From NCBI RefSeq assembly GCF_000283155.1, contig NW_004454178.1:24432099-24496098 (forward strand): a stretch of DNA of 64,000 nucleotides, written 5' to 3'. The notes beneath the pieces were generated by a model, which saw nothing but the letters and a program-made list of their open reading frames with translations, did not search any database and was not told where the DNA came from. The DNA is from Ceratotherium simum simum (lineage: Eukaryota > Chordata > Mammalia > Perissodactyla > Rhinocerotidae). Positions 44,745 to 56,390 of this stretch are shown here, piece after piece; position 1 is the stretch's first letter, and the number at the start of each line of letters is the position of its first letter. The position numbers were made by a program, and so were the translations under genes.

Positions 44745-45180
44745 CAAAGTCTCGTTAGGAAAACGGAAATGACTCTAGATATTTCAAACAGAGGACATGT
44801 AATACAGCAGATTGCTTAAGCAGGTACTGGAAAAGCAGACTCTCTAGACAGGGAGGGCAGACAATGTGGAGATTAGCAACGGAGGGCGGCTGCTGCCATC
44901 CCCAGGGTTATGAGGTTATGGGGATAAGAAGACCCACGGCAGCCCAGGATCTGGCCACTTGGTGGAAACTTCAGTGGTAGCCGGCATATCCAGCCAGAGC
45001 TGGAGCCATGTGAATGGAGGCTCCACCAGAAGGAGAAAGGGGACATGTAGCCTGGGTCTTCCTGTCCTCCTGTCCACCAAACTTAACCAAACTTCTCCTG
45101 GAGGGATCTGGAGGGCAAAAGAGCTGCGACATGGAGGCCTTGTGAGGTAGAGCAGAGCAGGCAAAGGGCAGGGAATGGAT
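44745..45180. repeat. Old interspersed repeat, family not assigned
   Basis: 'actctagatatttcaaacag', 'gtaatacagcagattgctta' and 'agcaggcaaagggcaggga' recall a recurrent mammalian repeat pattern that I cannot name with confidence. No gene is supported by the overlapping 82- and 63-codon frames. Confidence 0.4.
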
Positions 45181-45190
45181 TTAAGGGTGT

Positions 45191-45373
45191 CGTTGCCAAA
45201 TTAAGTACAGATGCCCAGATGAATTACAATTTCAGATAAACAATGAATAATTTCTTTTAGTATAACTATGACTGATGCAATATTTGGTACATAGTTACAC
45301 AAAAATTTATTCATTGTTTATTGGAAATTCAAATGTAACTGGGCATCCTGTGTGTTTGTCAATCTGGCAGCCC
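45191..45373. mobile_element. Palindromic MITE with long imperfect hairpin
   Basis: The left arm (CGTTGCCAAATTAAG ... ATAAACAATGAATAATTT, about 45191-45270) pairs over roughly 80 bases with the right arm (about 45289-45373, ending CAATCTGGCAGCC), leaving a small loop near 45275-45285. By eye about three quarters of positions pair. The arms include the matching words GATGCCCAG / CTGGGCATC and AAACAATGAATAA / TTATTCATTGTTT. This is a known kind of mammalian palindromic DNA-transposon remnant; I do not assign a name. Confidence 0.8.
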
Positions 45374-45380
45374 CATCTGA

Positions 45381-46759
45381 GAGCAAACTGGGAAATAACT
45401 GGCTTGTATGATAACGATGCTAATATGGCTCCAGTATTCTCCTTGGCCCACAGGGCAACACCCAGGAAGGAAAGGGAATTTTGCAAAAGACTAAAAGTTC
45501 ATTGCAAGAAAAAATGAGAATTAGGGAGGGAGATAGTTAAGGAGTTATTACATAAGAATCTTCAAAATACTTTATAGGGAAGCTCAAGGCAAAAGGACCC
45601 CAGCAGATGTTGGAAAAGGAAGTCCAAGACTGGGGGTTGGGACCATGGGTTTGCACTCAAGAATTTCTGATGGTGAGTCATGCCCCAATGGAAGTCTGAA
45701 ACCAATTAGAGGCAAAAATATGCTCGGCCTCAAAATTCAATCAGAACTAACAGTGTAAGACAGCGTTCTGAAGGATGAAGAAGAGTAAGTTTTGATTGGG
45801 GCCCCTCTCCACTCGACTGTGCTGTGGTTGAAATAGGCAAATAAATCAGGAAGTAATTGGAGAAAAACCATCCCTGTCTGGATCCCAGGAGATCCTTAAC
45901 AGTTTTGAGCAGTGGCAAGCGCTATCATCTGCTCTTGGAGAGGAAATTGTGTGGAGATGGTTGTTAACTTTGGGGTATCGGATTACCAATGGGTCTACTA
46001 GCAGGCTGGGCTGATCAGACTTTACCTCTTCCACAGGACCCTTCTTGGCCATCCCTCCTAAAAGTGCACATGCGTGTGCATGTGCACACACACACACACA
46101 CACACGCTGGAGGCAGGGAAGGTAACTTGGAAATGATTCACACTACCTACCCAACCTGAACACATGGTGTACCTCCTTCATTATGGAACAGTTAAAGCAC
46201 CCTAATTCCCAGGCCCCTCCCCACCATCAATAACCAAAGTCTTCAAGTAAAGAGAGCCTCAGACACACTTACAATGGTTACTGAGGGTTGATTCTTTGGG
46301 GCAGCAACTGGGACTGGACTGTGATGAGAAAACCATAGCATGAGTGTTCAGGAGTGAGCTACTTCCTCTCAAAAGTGGTACTTCTAGACATCTCCTCTAA
46401 ATGGTTTCCAATCACAAACACGCAAATGAAAAAGATATTGGTCAAGGGCTCAGCCATCATTAAGTATTCAAGAAAGTGATCCGGGGTGGCAGAAAGCTTT
46501 CTTGCCTACCCCAATTTTTGCACGAATGTTAAGATTTTTCAAGAACTTTAATAACCAGAAAGTAGTGTCAAGTTTATGTAACTTGCCCACAGTAGAATCC
46601 TGGCCTCCGAATCAAAGGCTAAAAATGATTGCTGCCCTCAGTGGTCTTGCTCTAACTGAAGGGGGACAGGTCTTCAATAAAGTGACTTATGGGTCAGAAG
46701 GACTTATAGGTAGAAGAGACACATGCTGCAAGTGGGGTCGGGGCTGTGCAATTTGAGAT
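45381..46759. other. Unique stretch with (CA)n
   Basis: No gene is visible. A short (CA)n array lies at 46084-46104 next to TGCGTGTGCATGTG. The last 250 bases before the gap are unremarkable. Confidence 0.5.
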
Positions 46760-47674
46760 NNNNNNNNNNNNNNNNNNNNNNNNNNNNNNNNNNNNNNNNN
46801 NNNNNNNNNNNNNNNNNNNNNNNNNNNNNNNNNNNNNNNNNNNNNNNNNNNNNNNNNNNNNNNNNNNNNNNNNNNNNNNNNNNNNNNNNNNNNNNNNNNN
46901 NNNNNNNNNNNNNNNNNNNNNNNNNNNNNNNNNNNNNNNNNNNNNNNNNNNNNNNNNNNNNNNNNNNNNNNNNNNNNNNNNNNNNNNNNNNNNNNNNNNN
47001 NNNNNNNNNNNNNNNNNNNNNNNNNNNNNNNNNNNNNNNNNNNNNNNNNNNNNNNNNNNNNNNNNNNNNNNNNNNNNNNNNNNNNNNNNNNNNNNNNNNN
47101 NNNNNNNNNNNNNNNNNNNNNNNNNNNNNNNNNNNNNNNNNNNNNNNNNNNNNNNNNNNNNNNNNNNNNNNNNNNNNNNNNNNNNNNNNNNNNNNNNNNN
47201 NNNNNNNNNNNNNNNNNNNNNNNNNNNNNNNNNNNNNNNNNNNNNNNNNNNNNNNNNNNNNNNNNNNNNNNNNNNNNNNNNNNNNNNNNNNNNNNNNNNN
47301 NNNNNNNNNNNNNNNNNNNNNNNNNNNNNNNNNNNNNNNNNNNNNNNNNNNNNNNNNNNNNNNNNNNNNNNNNNNNNNNNNNNNNNNNNNNNNNNNNNNN
47401 NNNNNNNNNNNNNNNNNNNNNNNNNNNNNNNNNNNNNNNNNNNNNNNNNNNNNNNNNNNNNNNNNNNNNNNNNNNNNNNNNNNNNNNNNNNNNNNNNNNN
47501 NNNNNNNNNNNNNNNNNNNNNNNNNNNNNNNNNNNNNNNNNNNNNNNNNNNNNNNNNNNNNNNNNNNNNNNNNNNNNNNNNNNNNNNNNNNNNNNNNNNN
47601 NNNNNNNNNNNNNNNNNNNNNNNNNNNNNNNNNNNNNNNNNNNNNNNNNNNNNNNNNNNNNNNNNNNNNNNNNN
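46760..47674. other. Assembly gap (915 Ns)
   Basis: There is no sequence here. The long frames that cross this interval are artefacts of Ns. The Tigger-type element that begins right after the gap should extend into it. Confidence 1.
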
Positions 47675-48040
47675 TGCTCAGAACACTTACATTAGCCTAC
47701 AGTTGGGCAAAATCATCTAACATGAAGCCTATTTTATAATAAAGTGTTGAATACCTCATGTAATTTATTGAACACTGTACTGAAAGTGAAAAACAGAATG
47801 GTGGTCTGGGTATAGAACGGTTGTACTTCAGTTGTTTATCCCCACGATCACATGGCTGACTGGGAGCTGTGCTTGTTGCCGCTGCCCAGCATCACGAGAG
47901 AGGATCATATCGCATATCACTAGCCTGGAAAAAGATCGAAATTCAAAGTACAGTTTCTACAGAATGCATATCGCTTTCACACCATCTTAAAGTCGAAAAA
48001 TCTTAAGTGGAACCATCCCAAGTCCAGGACTGTCTGTCTA
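47675..48040. mobile_element. Tigger-type DNA transposon, right part, cut by gap
   Basis: 'agaacacttacattagccta', 'ttgaacactgtactgaaagt', 'tggctgactgggagctgtgc', 'gcccagcatcacgagagagg' and the end 'cgaaaaatcttaagtggaac' with 'ccaggactgtctg' follow a common mammalian Tigger-class nonautonomous element in order. Its other terminal repeat is presumably in the gap. Confidence 0.85.
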
Positions 48041-48044
48041 GAGA

Positions 48045-49895
48045 TCTCACACTCTGCCTGAGCCTTCTGTCCCTGTGGTTTAACTAGAGCAGTCAGGGGC
48101 AAGTAGGCTGAGGAACGGAGAGGCTGGAGATCAGGATGATACAAGGATTCTCAATGGGGACGTTAAGTGCAAGAACTGCATTTTCTTCCCAGCTTATCAT
48201 CATTTTTGATAATACACTTCCTTCATTATCCAGATCTTCAGGAACACGGTGAAGAAGTAGAGGCTTTGCGAGCATAAAGCAGCACTGTAGTTATGAAAGA
48301 TGGCCATTCTTGGCGAGAAACATTGGATTAACCCCTGGATGGTTCATTGTGAAGATCCTGACTTCTAGACCCTTTACCTTGAAGATTCCTGGGGGCCAAT
48401 CACCCCTCCTTTTTGCTCTAAAAGGGCTTGTGGCCCCTGGCAGGATGGAGCCAAGAGGTGATCAGTGTGTGGAAACGATAAGAGGAATGTGGGACAAGAG
48501 AGTAGAGAGAGGAGAACTGGACAGAAGGGGCACGCAGGTGATGGTCTGTTCCAGGTTGCTCGTGGGACGGATGGGCAACGTATCTCAGTGTTGTGCGTCA
48601 TCTTCCACATGGTGTGAGTTTGCGACCGTGCGCGTCTGTAAGTTACACTGTTTTCTTTCTGGTAATGGACGTAGTAAATACAGCCAAGAGATTTCCTTAA
48701 TAATCTATCACTCTGGCTCCTAAAATAGGAATTTAATTGAAGTTTCCGCCAGTCTTAGCCAGAAGACAGTGTCCAATAATGTTAGGTGATGTTTAAGAAT
48801 AAATTTGGCTAAGTGTTCTGCTCGCTTGGTTTACGCAGCTTGATTCTCATGGCTGTTTGTGGAGGTGATCCTATTCCCACCAATGCTGACTTTCACTTTT
48901 CCAGAAATAATGATAGGGCTGGAATATGTAAAATTCACGGACTATGTAGAGTTCAAAAGATTGTCAAAATGGGGCCAGTCCTCTAATTAAGCCATACACT
49001 GTCCATCTCATTAAGCAGCAAAACCATAAGGGGAGAAAGGGATTCTGATCCTATGAGCCTGGGCGCACGACGCTGGCCGGAATGGCACGGGATGAAATGA
49101 ACATGGCCAGCCAAGGCTGCTTCTTGCCCAGTTTTCCCCGTATGGTCAGAAAAAAAGGGGACCTAAAACCTTAGAGATGAATAATTCGTTTTCTAAAAAT
49201 CCAGATAACTGGCAAAGAGATCATATTATAACCCAAAAGAGTAGTTAACAGGTTAGGATCTCTGTTTATAGAACCTCACCTGTCACGTGACGGGAGAGGA
49301 ATTTAGCCACTGGAGTTGCATTCCACTGGGTCTGCTTAATGCCTAGGTGTTACAGGCCCGTGGACACTGCTTAATTAACAACACCAGTAGGGAGGCCAAA
49401 TGCATCTGCATTGAGAACCTGGGAGAACCCGCGTGCCCTCTGGGCTGGGTAGCCTGCAAAGGGAGGGGACTATTGGAGGCTGGGCAAACAGAAGGGGATT
49501 ACCGAAAGCCGTGGCCAGAGGCACGTCCCAGCAGACTCTGAGGTCATAGGAAGCCACCTCCAGCCCCTGCCGAGAGGGGCCTGGTGAGGGCTGTAGCCCA
49601 GGGAAGCAAGAATGCCTCTGGGTCCTCCCCGCTTTTCAATTCCTGCCCTGGGAGACCTCAAATCCGTGAGTGCTCACAGCTCTGCCAGTCAGTGGCCTAG
49701 AGGAGGAGCAGACCCCAGTCCCCAGAGGGAGTGAGGGTGGATGAGGCTCCCTTGTCAACTTGATCGCAGCAGAAGCAGCAGTAAGTAAGGAGAGAGCACA
49801 AACCCACTCCACTGCCCAGTAGCACTGACTCTGCTGTACCACCGATCAGAAGCAGTGAGTGAATCTCGACAGGTTGTGAGAGCCTTACCCCTTAG
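48045..49895. other. Unique DNA with candidate conserved blocks
   Basis: The 137-codon sense frame at 48310-48723 and the other frames have no recognisable domain. Stretches at 48720-48830, 48895-49020 and 49180-49330 are complex and AT-rich, e.g. CCTCTAATTAAGCCATACAC, and may be conserved. Confidence 0.35.
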
Positions 49896-49899
49896 CTGG

Positions 49900-50253
49900 T
49901 GTTTTTAAAAATATTTTTAAAGTACCAAATAAAGTTTATCTATTAAACAAAAACAAGAATAAAAATAAAAGATCATCTATAATCCCACCATGCAGAGATA
50001 ACCACTGGTAAAATTTTTATAAAACATGTTATCATTTGAGCTTACTGTTTTTAGTCTGCTGTTTTCATTTCAGAACATTATTCCATGCCATTGGATATTT
50101 TTCAATATTGTCTACTTAACAGATGCATAAAACTCATTTTCTTATACTTATAAATTCACCTCTTCATTGTTTGGGATTGAAGCAGATTTCATATTAAATT
50201 ATATGTAGTCCCATCAAAGTACCTATGTCTTGATTTAGCAGATTTCACCGTTA
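49900..50253 (-). mobile_element. L1-type remnant, probably antisense
   Basis: 'taatcccaccatgcagagat' followed by 'aaccactgg', 'attattccatgccattggat' and 'ttcattgtttgggattgaag' are words typical of the antisense 3' part of old L1s. It is the landing site of the following ERE. Confidence 0.6.
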
Positions 50254-50265
50254 AAAGGATTCGTT

Positions 50266-50501
50266 CTGGGGCCGGCCCCGTGGCGTAGCAGTTAAGTGCA
50301 CGTGCTCCACTGCTGGCAGCCCGGCTTCAGATCCTAGCACGCGCCGACGCACCACTTGTCGGGCCATGCTGTGGTGGCGTCCCACATAAAGTGGAGGAAG
50401 ATGGGTAGGGATGTTAGCTCAGAGCTGGTCTTCCTCAGCAAAAATAGAGGAGGATTGGCATGGATGTTAGCTCAGGGCTGATCTTCCTCACAAAAAAAAA
50501 C
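50266..50501 (+). mobile_element. ERE SINE with 12-bp target-site duplication
   Basis: It has a GGGGCCGGCCCCGTGGCGTA head, a degraded B box (CTTCAGATCCT), the AAGTGGAGGAAGATGGG segment, two tandem GATGTTAGCTCAG modules and an A9 tail. AAAGGATTCGTT occurs at 50254-50265 and again at 50502-50513, a perfect duplication. Confidence 0.97.
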
Positions 50502-50514
50502 AAAGGATTCGTTT

Positions 50515-52280
50515 TATAGAAGTCCCCATGTTTCTTCCTCTCACCATCACATGTGACCTTCAAGACAGTTGTAGAATCAAGTATTTCTTTAGCTCTGGCT
50601 TATTGTCTACTAAATATTTGCATCGAGGCCACATTTCCTGTGGGTGGCCCCAGCCAGTGACCCAGTGAGGCAGGTCTGTCCCGGGGAGATGTGGGGCTGA
50701 GTCCTCTGACCAGCTACACGTTCTGGTTGTGATCGAGGTGCCCAGATTGGACAGTCCTAGGAATAAAGCTCACAGAAGGTGACCTCACAATGGCTGGTTG
50801 GAACAGGGGGGCTGGACCTTACAAATGACGCCACACAAGACATTGGCCGTGAAAGGCAGTCAGAATTCAGTGGCGATGTTTCAGACAGCACTTGACATTA
50901 ATATTTTATGTATACACACACTCACGCATACAACACACCAAGAGACAATAAGAGGAAACAATTTTGTGAAATTTGCTGTTCGTATGACTTTCCACAAGGA
51001 CACAAAATATACTTGTTTCCAAAGTTCTGAAGGTCTGGGTTCTCTCCTCAGTGCATCTGGCCTCTGAAGGGTCCTGTCACCCATTGGACCCACCCCACGT
51101 CCTAAGGCATTGGGCTGGGCCCTGAATAGTACACAGTTCTGGGGGTGAAGGAGATCAACTTGGCTCAGCAGGATCCTGAGAGCGAATGACACATGTAACA
51201 GTGAGTGGACAACCTGAGAAACGATGGAAGGTGGTGTGGTACAAAAGAGCAAAAATACGTAAGTGTGTAGAAATAGACAATTTTTACATAAAACCAAACT
51301 CCTCCCTCTCCTTAGAGTTTCTGGGTTAGGAGAAAGATCACATTCCGAAGGCCACCGTGCCTGAAGCCCAGATTTTGCCCCTCTGTCAGAACTCTGGGGA
51401 GAAACCAGCTTCTCCATCTAGGAAGCCACGTATGGCAGGGCGTTCTGCGGCTTCATTAGCGTTCCCAGGTCCCTTGGAAGATGCAGCGTTCTTTCCAGGG
51501 AGTTAGGAGGCTGTTCTGGGCTAGACTTTGGGATAACGCAGGATTAGGGTGTCAGAACCGAGCTGGAAATATTGGAAAAGGAGAAGGAAAGAATGCTCAA
51601 GAAAATATTAAATTTCTTTTGTTCATATTGTTGTTTTCGTAAATCGAGAGTTAATAAAAGAGTAAATTCTGGGATGGGGAGTGGGCGCTTTAACTGGTCC
51701 TAGAATTCTTTTGTAGTGAGCGCCACCTCGTGGTTCATCTTTTGCTTTTCCCAAGAACACAGAGTACCTGCACCCAGGGTTGGGTACAAAGGCCCCGCCT
51801 CCCACACCTGGACGAGTACCTCAAGCTTCCCACCTGAGGGCTCAGACCCACCTCAGACCCATCCCAGTAGGCTCGTCCTACTGCTTTCTCAGGTAGCCAC
51901 CACACCTGAGATGGTGGCCCTGTACAATACCCACCCACCCTGCCCCACCACATCCCTTTTTGACTCAAAACCACCACCCACCAGGAAGCTCCCATGTCCC
52001 TCTTGGCTAGCAACCCTCCCTCCACCTTCAGACCCACCCTGCAGGCTGAGGTGGCCAAGGTGACTCAGCAAAGGTGACTTCCGGTACAGGCCCAGGAGGT
52101 GGCATGGCTCCATGCTGGACACCACAGCTAGGCTGTGAAGCTCCGTGATTAGACCTGAAGCAGACAGGTAGAGTCGTGGTGTCACAGCAGAATAAAGCAG
52201 AGTCAGAGAACGTGAAGGGAGAGGAGAGGGAGGAAGGGAGGAATGGCTCATCATCCGGGCTCTTGTTACCTAATTCATCC
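50515..52280. other. Unique stretch; longest gap-free frame
   Basis: The 178-codon antisense frame at 50881-51417 is the longest not crossing Ns. It shows no domain, signal peptide or splice context that I recognise, and one frame of this length is about what chance gives for 64 kb read in six frames. A CTCF-like motif lies at 51720-51733. Confidence 0.45.
51720..51733 (-). promoter_or_regulatory. Candidate CTCF site
   Basis: GCGCCACCTCGTGG, read on the minus strand as CCACGAGGTGGCGC, matches the CTCF core CCACNAGGTGGC(A/G)(C/G) at all informative positions. It lies in non-repetitive DNA. Occupancy is not knowable from sequence. Confidence 0.55.
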
Positions 52281-52282
52281 CT

Positions 52283-52376
52283 GCAACAGATTTTTGGGGT
52301 AGCTATTATTCCCCCCATTTTACAGATGAAGAAACTGAGGCTCAGGGGCATTAAATTTCACTTATCTTGAATGTCC
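52283..52376 (-). mobile_element. MIR fragment, antisense
   Basis: 'ggggtagctattattccccc' with 'cattttacagatgaagaaac' followed by 'tgaggctcagggg' is the unmistakable antisense MIR core. Confidence 0.95.
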
Positions 52377-52820
52377 CCAGACACCATCAGCCTGTTAAAT
52401 GAGTTCACTTTGTCATAGAGTCTCAAGTTCAATGGCTTGTAACTCCGCTCAACAAGAGCAGCACCAGCATCCCCGCTGAGACCCCTCAGGGGTATCTGGG
52501 TAGATGTGGGCATCGCATGGGCTCTCCTCATCGATGCCTCTGTTCACAGAGCCGTGGAGGGCAGCATCCCCTTTTACCACTGCTGCTGGTGCGCTCTGGG
52601 AGAACATTCCAGACAAACTCCAGAGGGCCCAAGTGTGCTACACACTGCAGGCAGTCCGTGCTCCTTCCCAAAATGGGCAAAATGTCCATCTTCCACTGGG
52701 CATCATGCCTGGTGACCTGGTCTCACTTGAAAACTGCTGTGTCACACTCTGCCCAGAGCCCTCCTGCCATGGGGCTCAGACCAGGGGCCACTGGGGGCCC
52801 AGACTCTGCTTTCCTCTCTG
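52377..52820. other. Unique stretch, no gene supported
   Basis: Three sense frames of 69, 104 and 121 codons overlap in three phases over the same GC-richer interval, which argues for composition, not coding. Confidence 0.5.
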
Positions 52821-52824
52821 CCTC

Positions 52825-53220
52825 GTGCTAGTTTCCTGTTGTCGCTGTAACAAATCGCCACAAACTTAGTGGTTTCAAACAACACAAATGTGTAATCACG
52901 TGTTCTGTAGGTCAGACATTCAGCACAGATTTGAGCAGCCTGAAAGCTCACTCTTGGTAGAGGCCTTGCCTTCTGGGGGGTCCAGGAGGAATTCACTTCC
53001 TGCTCATTCAGGTTGTTGGCAGAACGCATTTCCTTGTGGTTGCAGGACCAACTCGTTTTCGTGCTGGCTGTCATCTGGGGGCAGTTCCCAGTTTCTAGAG
53101 AACAAGAGGGATAGCCCCGTCCAGAGGGCTGTGGACTCAGAGAGACCGCCTGGGGTGCATGTGGGCACCGAGTCTCCTGGTTCTTGGTGCTCAGAATTAT
53201 CAGTCAAATTCTACTCTCTC
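52825..53220 (-). mobile_element. MaLR (MLT1-like) LTR, antisense, diverged
   Basis: 'tagtttcctgttgtcgctgt' followed by 'aacaaatcgccacaaacttag' and 'gtggtttcaaacaacacaaa' form the antisense end of an MLT1-type LTR. The remainder to about 53220 is diverged and its right boundary is uncertain. Confidence 0.75.
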
Positions 53221-53224
53221 CTAT

Positions 53225-55558
53225 GACAGAGAGCCCGTCCTCCCTGGTCACTGTTTTCTGGAAACAGATATTCTTTCTTTCTCAGGCGGTCACTGTGTCT
53301 CTCCTGCCTTTGTCCCAAAGCTCTACCAGGCTCCTGTGTATCTCCGGGCAGTTCCCGCTCAACATGAGGTCAGCTGACCTCCCATCATATGAACATCAGA
53401 TTCTGGGGGATGGAGGCTGGTAGAGGCGTGCCCCTCGCCGGGAGCAGTCAGCTCCACTGGGACCCAGGGAATGTTCAGAGTCAAGAACTAATGGACAGGA
53501 GGGCTGGGACTGATGATGGAAGTCGGGAAGAGGGGCTGGAAGGTTTACAAAGAGGAGAGACCAGTGGTCGACATCCTGAGCATAAGGCTGGGAGAAGGTC
53601 ATTAGCTAGGGAGACAAAGCTGGGAAGTAAGGAGGGAGAGAAGGAGGGCAGCTCTAGGTGACTCTTGGGGACAAGAGTTGCTGTCCGCAGCTGTCATTAA
53701 CTGTATGGAGGGAGAGAAATGTCAGGCTTTGTCAAGCAACCTTTTCCATCTCCCCCACAGGGCTCGGAAGGGGTGGACTGCCTTTGGGGTCCTGCCACAT
53801 TTTCCATGAAGTATATCTGCCCACCTCTCAGACTCTCAGGTGACTCTGACCTTACCCAGGAAGCCCACATTCCTGGGGCAGAGTGTGCATTAGCCATCCA
53901 GACTTGAGGCCACCTTCGGACAGGGAAAGGCAGACTACCACACTCGGGAGCGGAAAAGGAGGCACCCCAAAATGGAGAGAAGAGAGCAGAATCAGGGCAC
54001 TCCTGCAAATCTTCCTAGAAACAGTAATACAACCAAGCAGAGCATATTATTGTTATGGGATTGGTGCTAGAGTGAAGACTGGGGCAAAATAATGAGCTTA
54101 GCAGAGCCCTAACAATGAGTTTAAAAAGGCTTTGCACGAAGTAAGAGATATGCTAGGAAAAAGGTGTGGGTAATGATGGTGTGATGATTTGTAGATCATG
54201 AACTCCAAGTGGAGAACGAAGTGAGACTGCAGGGGGCTGGTCAGGGCTGAGCAACCTTCACGAGCGCTGTCAGCTCCAGTTAAGACAGCTCACGTCAGGG
54301 AGGGCTGCCGAGTACATATAAGGACCCATCCCAGATCAAGAAGTCTGAATTGCATCCAACAGAAGTACTTCCATCACTAGATGGCTAATAACCCCAAATC
54401 TGTGGACCTAAATCACTCATCTTCACTGAGGCATTGCTTACAGGCAGTGGCCAGGTGACTGCTGGCTGAGCAGGCGGAGGAAGGTGGAGGCTCTGAGTGT
54501 CATTTCTCAGTGAACTAGCTTTAAAGAGATCCCCAGGACTACAGACCTGCTGGGACGAATGACCGGGGTGCCGTTTGGGACCTCTCTGAAACGCCATGCA
54601 AAGGCTGCAGGGCACACGCTGACCCCGGCTGAGCAGCCCACGGTGGCCAGTTGCTTTGGCTTCTGTTTAGATGGGGGCAGCTCTCCACTTCTAAGGAGAC
54701 TTCTACAGGTTGAGCAGGACCACTGGAGGAGATGGGCAAAGCTGGCATTACATTCCCCCGATTTACACACGGATAAGCCCCACTGGTCCTGGGCTATATG
54801 TAGAGAAAAGACCAGAGATTAGTATTTCATTTCATTACCCAACATCCTCTGGGTTGATTTAATGGAAAAATACTGATGTTAAGCTTCCAGAAAGAGTTTT
54901 AAGCACTGAACTCAAGCTGGATATCCTATCTACCTCCTGTGTTCTGTGTTCACAGACAGGGAGCCATTTGTGTCTCGTCTCCACCCCATTTATCTTTCCC
55001 TGTCCTTCTCACCTCCACGTGAGAGCAGTCACTGGTGATCCTGCCCACTTAAAACAATGCAATCACAGGCCTGGGGATCCAGGCCCTGGCCCACAAAAGA
55101 GAGAAAGATGTGATAAATACATTTAAAGCACTGCAAAGTTTGATTTTCATGTCTAATATCTGCCTCTGGAGATTCTGCTAAATGTCTTTTATTCCTCTGT
55201 TCATAAATTCTTATGATAACAGCTTTATTTGGGAATTAAGCCAGATTCCTGTTATTCATTGAATTACACTTTCTCGGTGTGTAAGTTTCTTCCTCGTTGT
55301 AAGTTAAAAGCCTTGGAAGCCACTTAACTCTCTCTGGCTGCTAGAGTAATAGGGAGGTAGTGCTAATCCTCATGTGTTTCAGAATTAAATCTTAAAAGCG
55401 TTAATGTAGTTTAAAAGGGTTTCCAAATTGAAATCAGAGTGAAAATTGGCTCCTGAGACAATCTGATTTATACCATTATGGGATACTTAAATACATTACC
55501 ATCTAGCCTACTGCCACTGCCTCTTGGCCCATCTGTATGGAATGGGCATCCCTCTTGA
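53225..55558. other. Unique DNA with a strong candidate conserved block at 55090-55510
   Basis: No gene is visible; frames of 60-103 codons overlap each other. The interval 55090-55510 is a 0.4-kb AT-rich, complex, non-repetitive stretch, e.g. GATGTGATAAATACATTTAA, TTATTTGGGAATTAAGCCAG and AAAAGCGTTAATGTAGTTTA. It is a good candidate for a conserved enhancer. Confidence 0.35.
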
Positions 55559-55561
55559 AGC

Positions 55562-55798
55562 CATGCTGTAGAGTGGTTAAGCACACAAGCTCTGGGGGAT
55601 GACTTCCAGGGTTCCAATCTTGGCTCCATCTCTCACTAGCTGTGGGACCTCAGTCAGGCTGCATAATCTCTTTAAGCTTTGGTTTCCTTACTTGTAAAGT
55701 GGAGACAGTAACGCCCGCTTCACCGGGCTCGTAAGGATTCAATGATATGGTGCCAGAGAGGAGCTGAGAATGCTGCTTAGCAAATAGTAACAGTAAGA
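55562..55798 (+). mobile_element. MIR SINE, nearly full length
   Basis: The order 'tgtagagtggttaagcacac', 'agggttccaatcttggctcc', 'tctcactagctgtgggacct', 'tttccttacttgtaaagtgg' and 'cgtaaggattcaatgatatg' is a nearly complete sense MIR from its tRNA-like head to the 3' end. Confidence 0.95.
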
Positions 55799-55885
55799 GT
55801 TCACATTTACTGAGAACTTAATGTGTGCCAGGCAAAGTGTTCTAAACAACTCATTGAGCCCACTCAACAACCCTACAAGGTTGGG
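55799..55885 (-). mobile_element. MIR-type fragment, antisense
   Basis: 'cacatttactgagaacttaa' with 'tgtgtgccaggcaaagtgtt' and 'cccactcaacaaccctacaa' is an antisense MIR start, lying tail to tail with the preceding sense MIR. Confidence 0.75.
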
Positions 55886-55919
55886 CTCAATAAGTGTTGG
55901 TCATCATCTGTTGATTTTG

Positions 55920-56390
55920 ACATCTAGCATCCACCCACCCTACTTCTGGTGTCTCCATCCAGACTTCAGTTGGGAAACCATCCCACCCTGCCTCTACACC
56001 CAAGGGCTCTGGGCAGGGTTGATCATGTGACCTGGGTCTAAGCCAATCAGACCACCTCACAGCATTGCCACAGTGACCGGTCTATTGGTGGGCACTGGAC
56101 CCGGTGGGACTCTCCCCTGCTGCATGTAAACCTGAGAGAATGTGAGGCTGGAGCTGCTGCATTCCCAAGGGGAGGGCCTGCCTGCGAGTGTGCCAATCGA
56201 GAGGAAACTGAGTCAACAATTGGACAAGGAGAAACTAAGTTCCCTTGACATCATGTGACCCCACACAGAAAGCCTGCCTGAAACTGGCCCCATCTCTAGA
56301 CATCTCCGTGACTTGTGCCCATCAGCTCCTCTTGGGTTGAGACAAGGTAACTGCAGTTTCTGGCGTGTGTGATGTGAGTCCCAACTGATC
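55920..56390. repeat. Possible old interspersed repeat
   Basis: 'gttgatcatgtgacctgggt' followed by 'ctaagccaatcag' recalls a recurrent mammalian repeat motif, but I cannot assign the family. No gene is visible. Confidence 0.3.

Noticed and set aside
46723..47739. Frames of 338 and 324 codons
   Set aside because: Nearly all codons are Ns from the assembly gap; nothing supports a protein.
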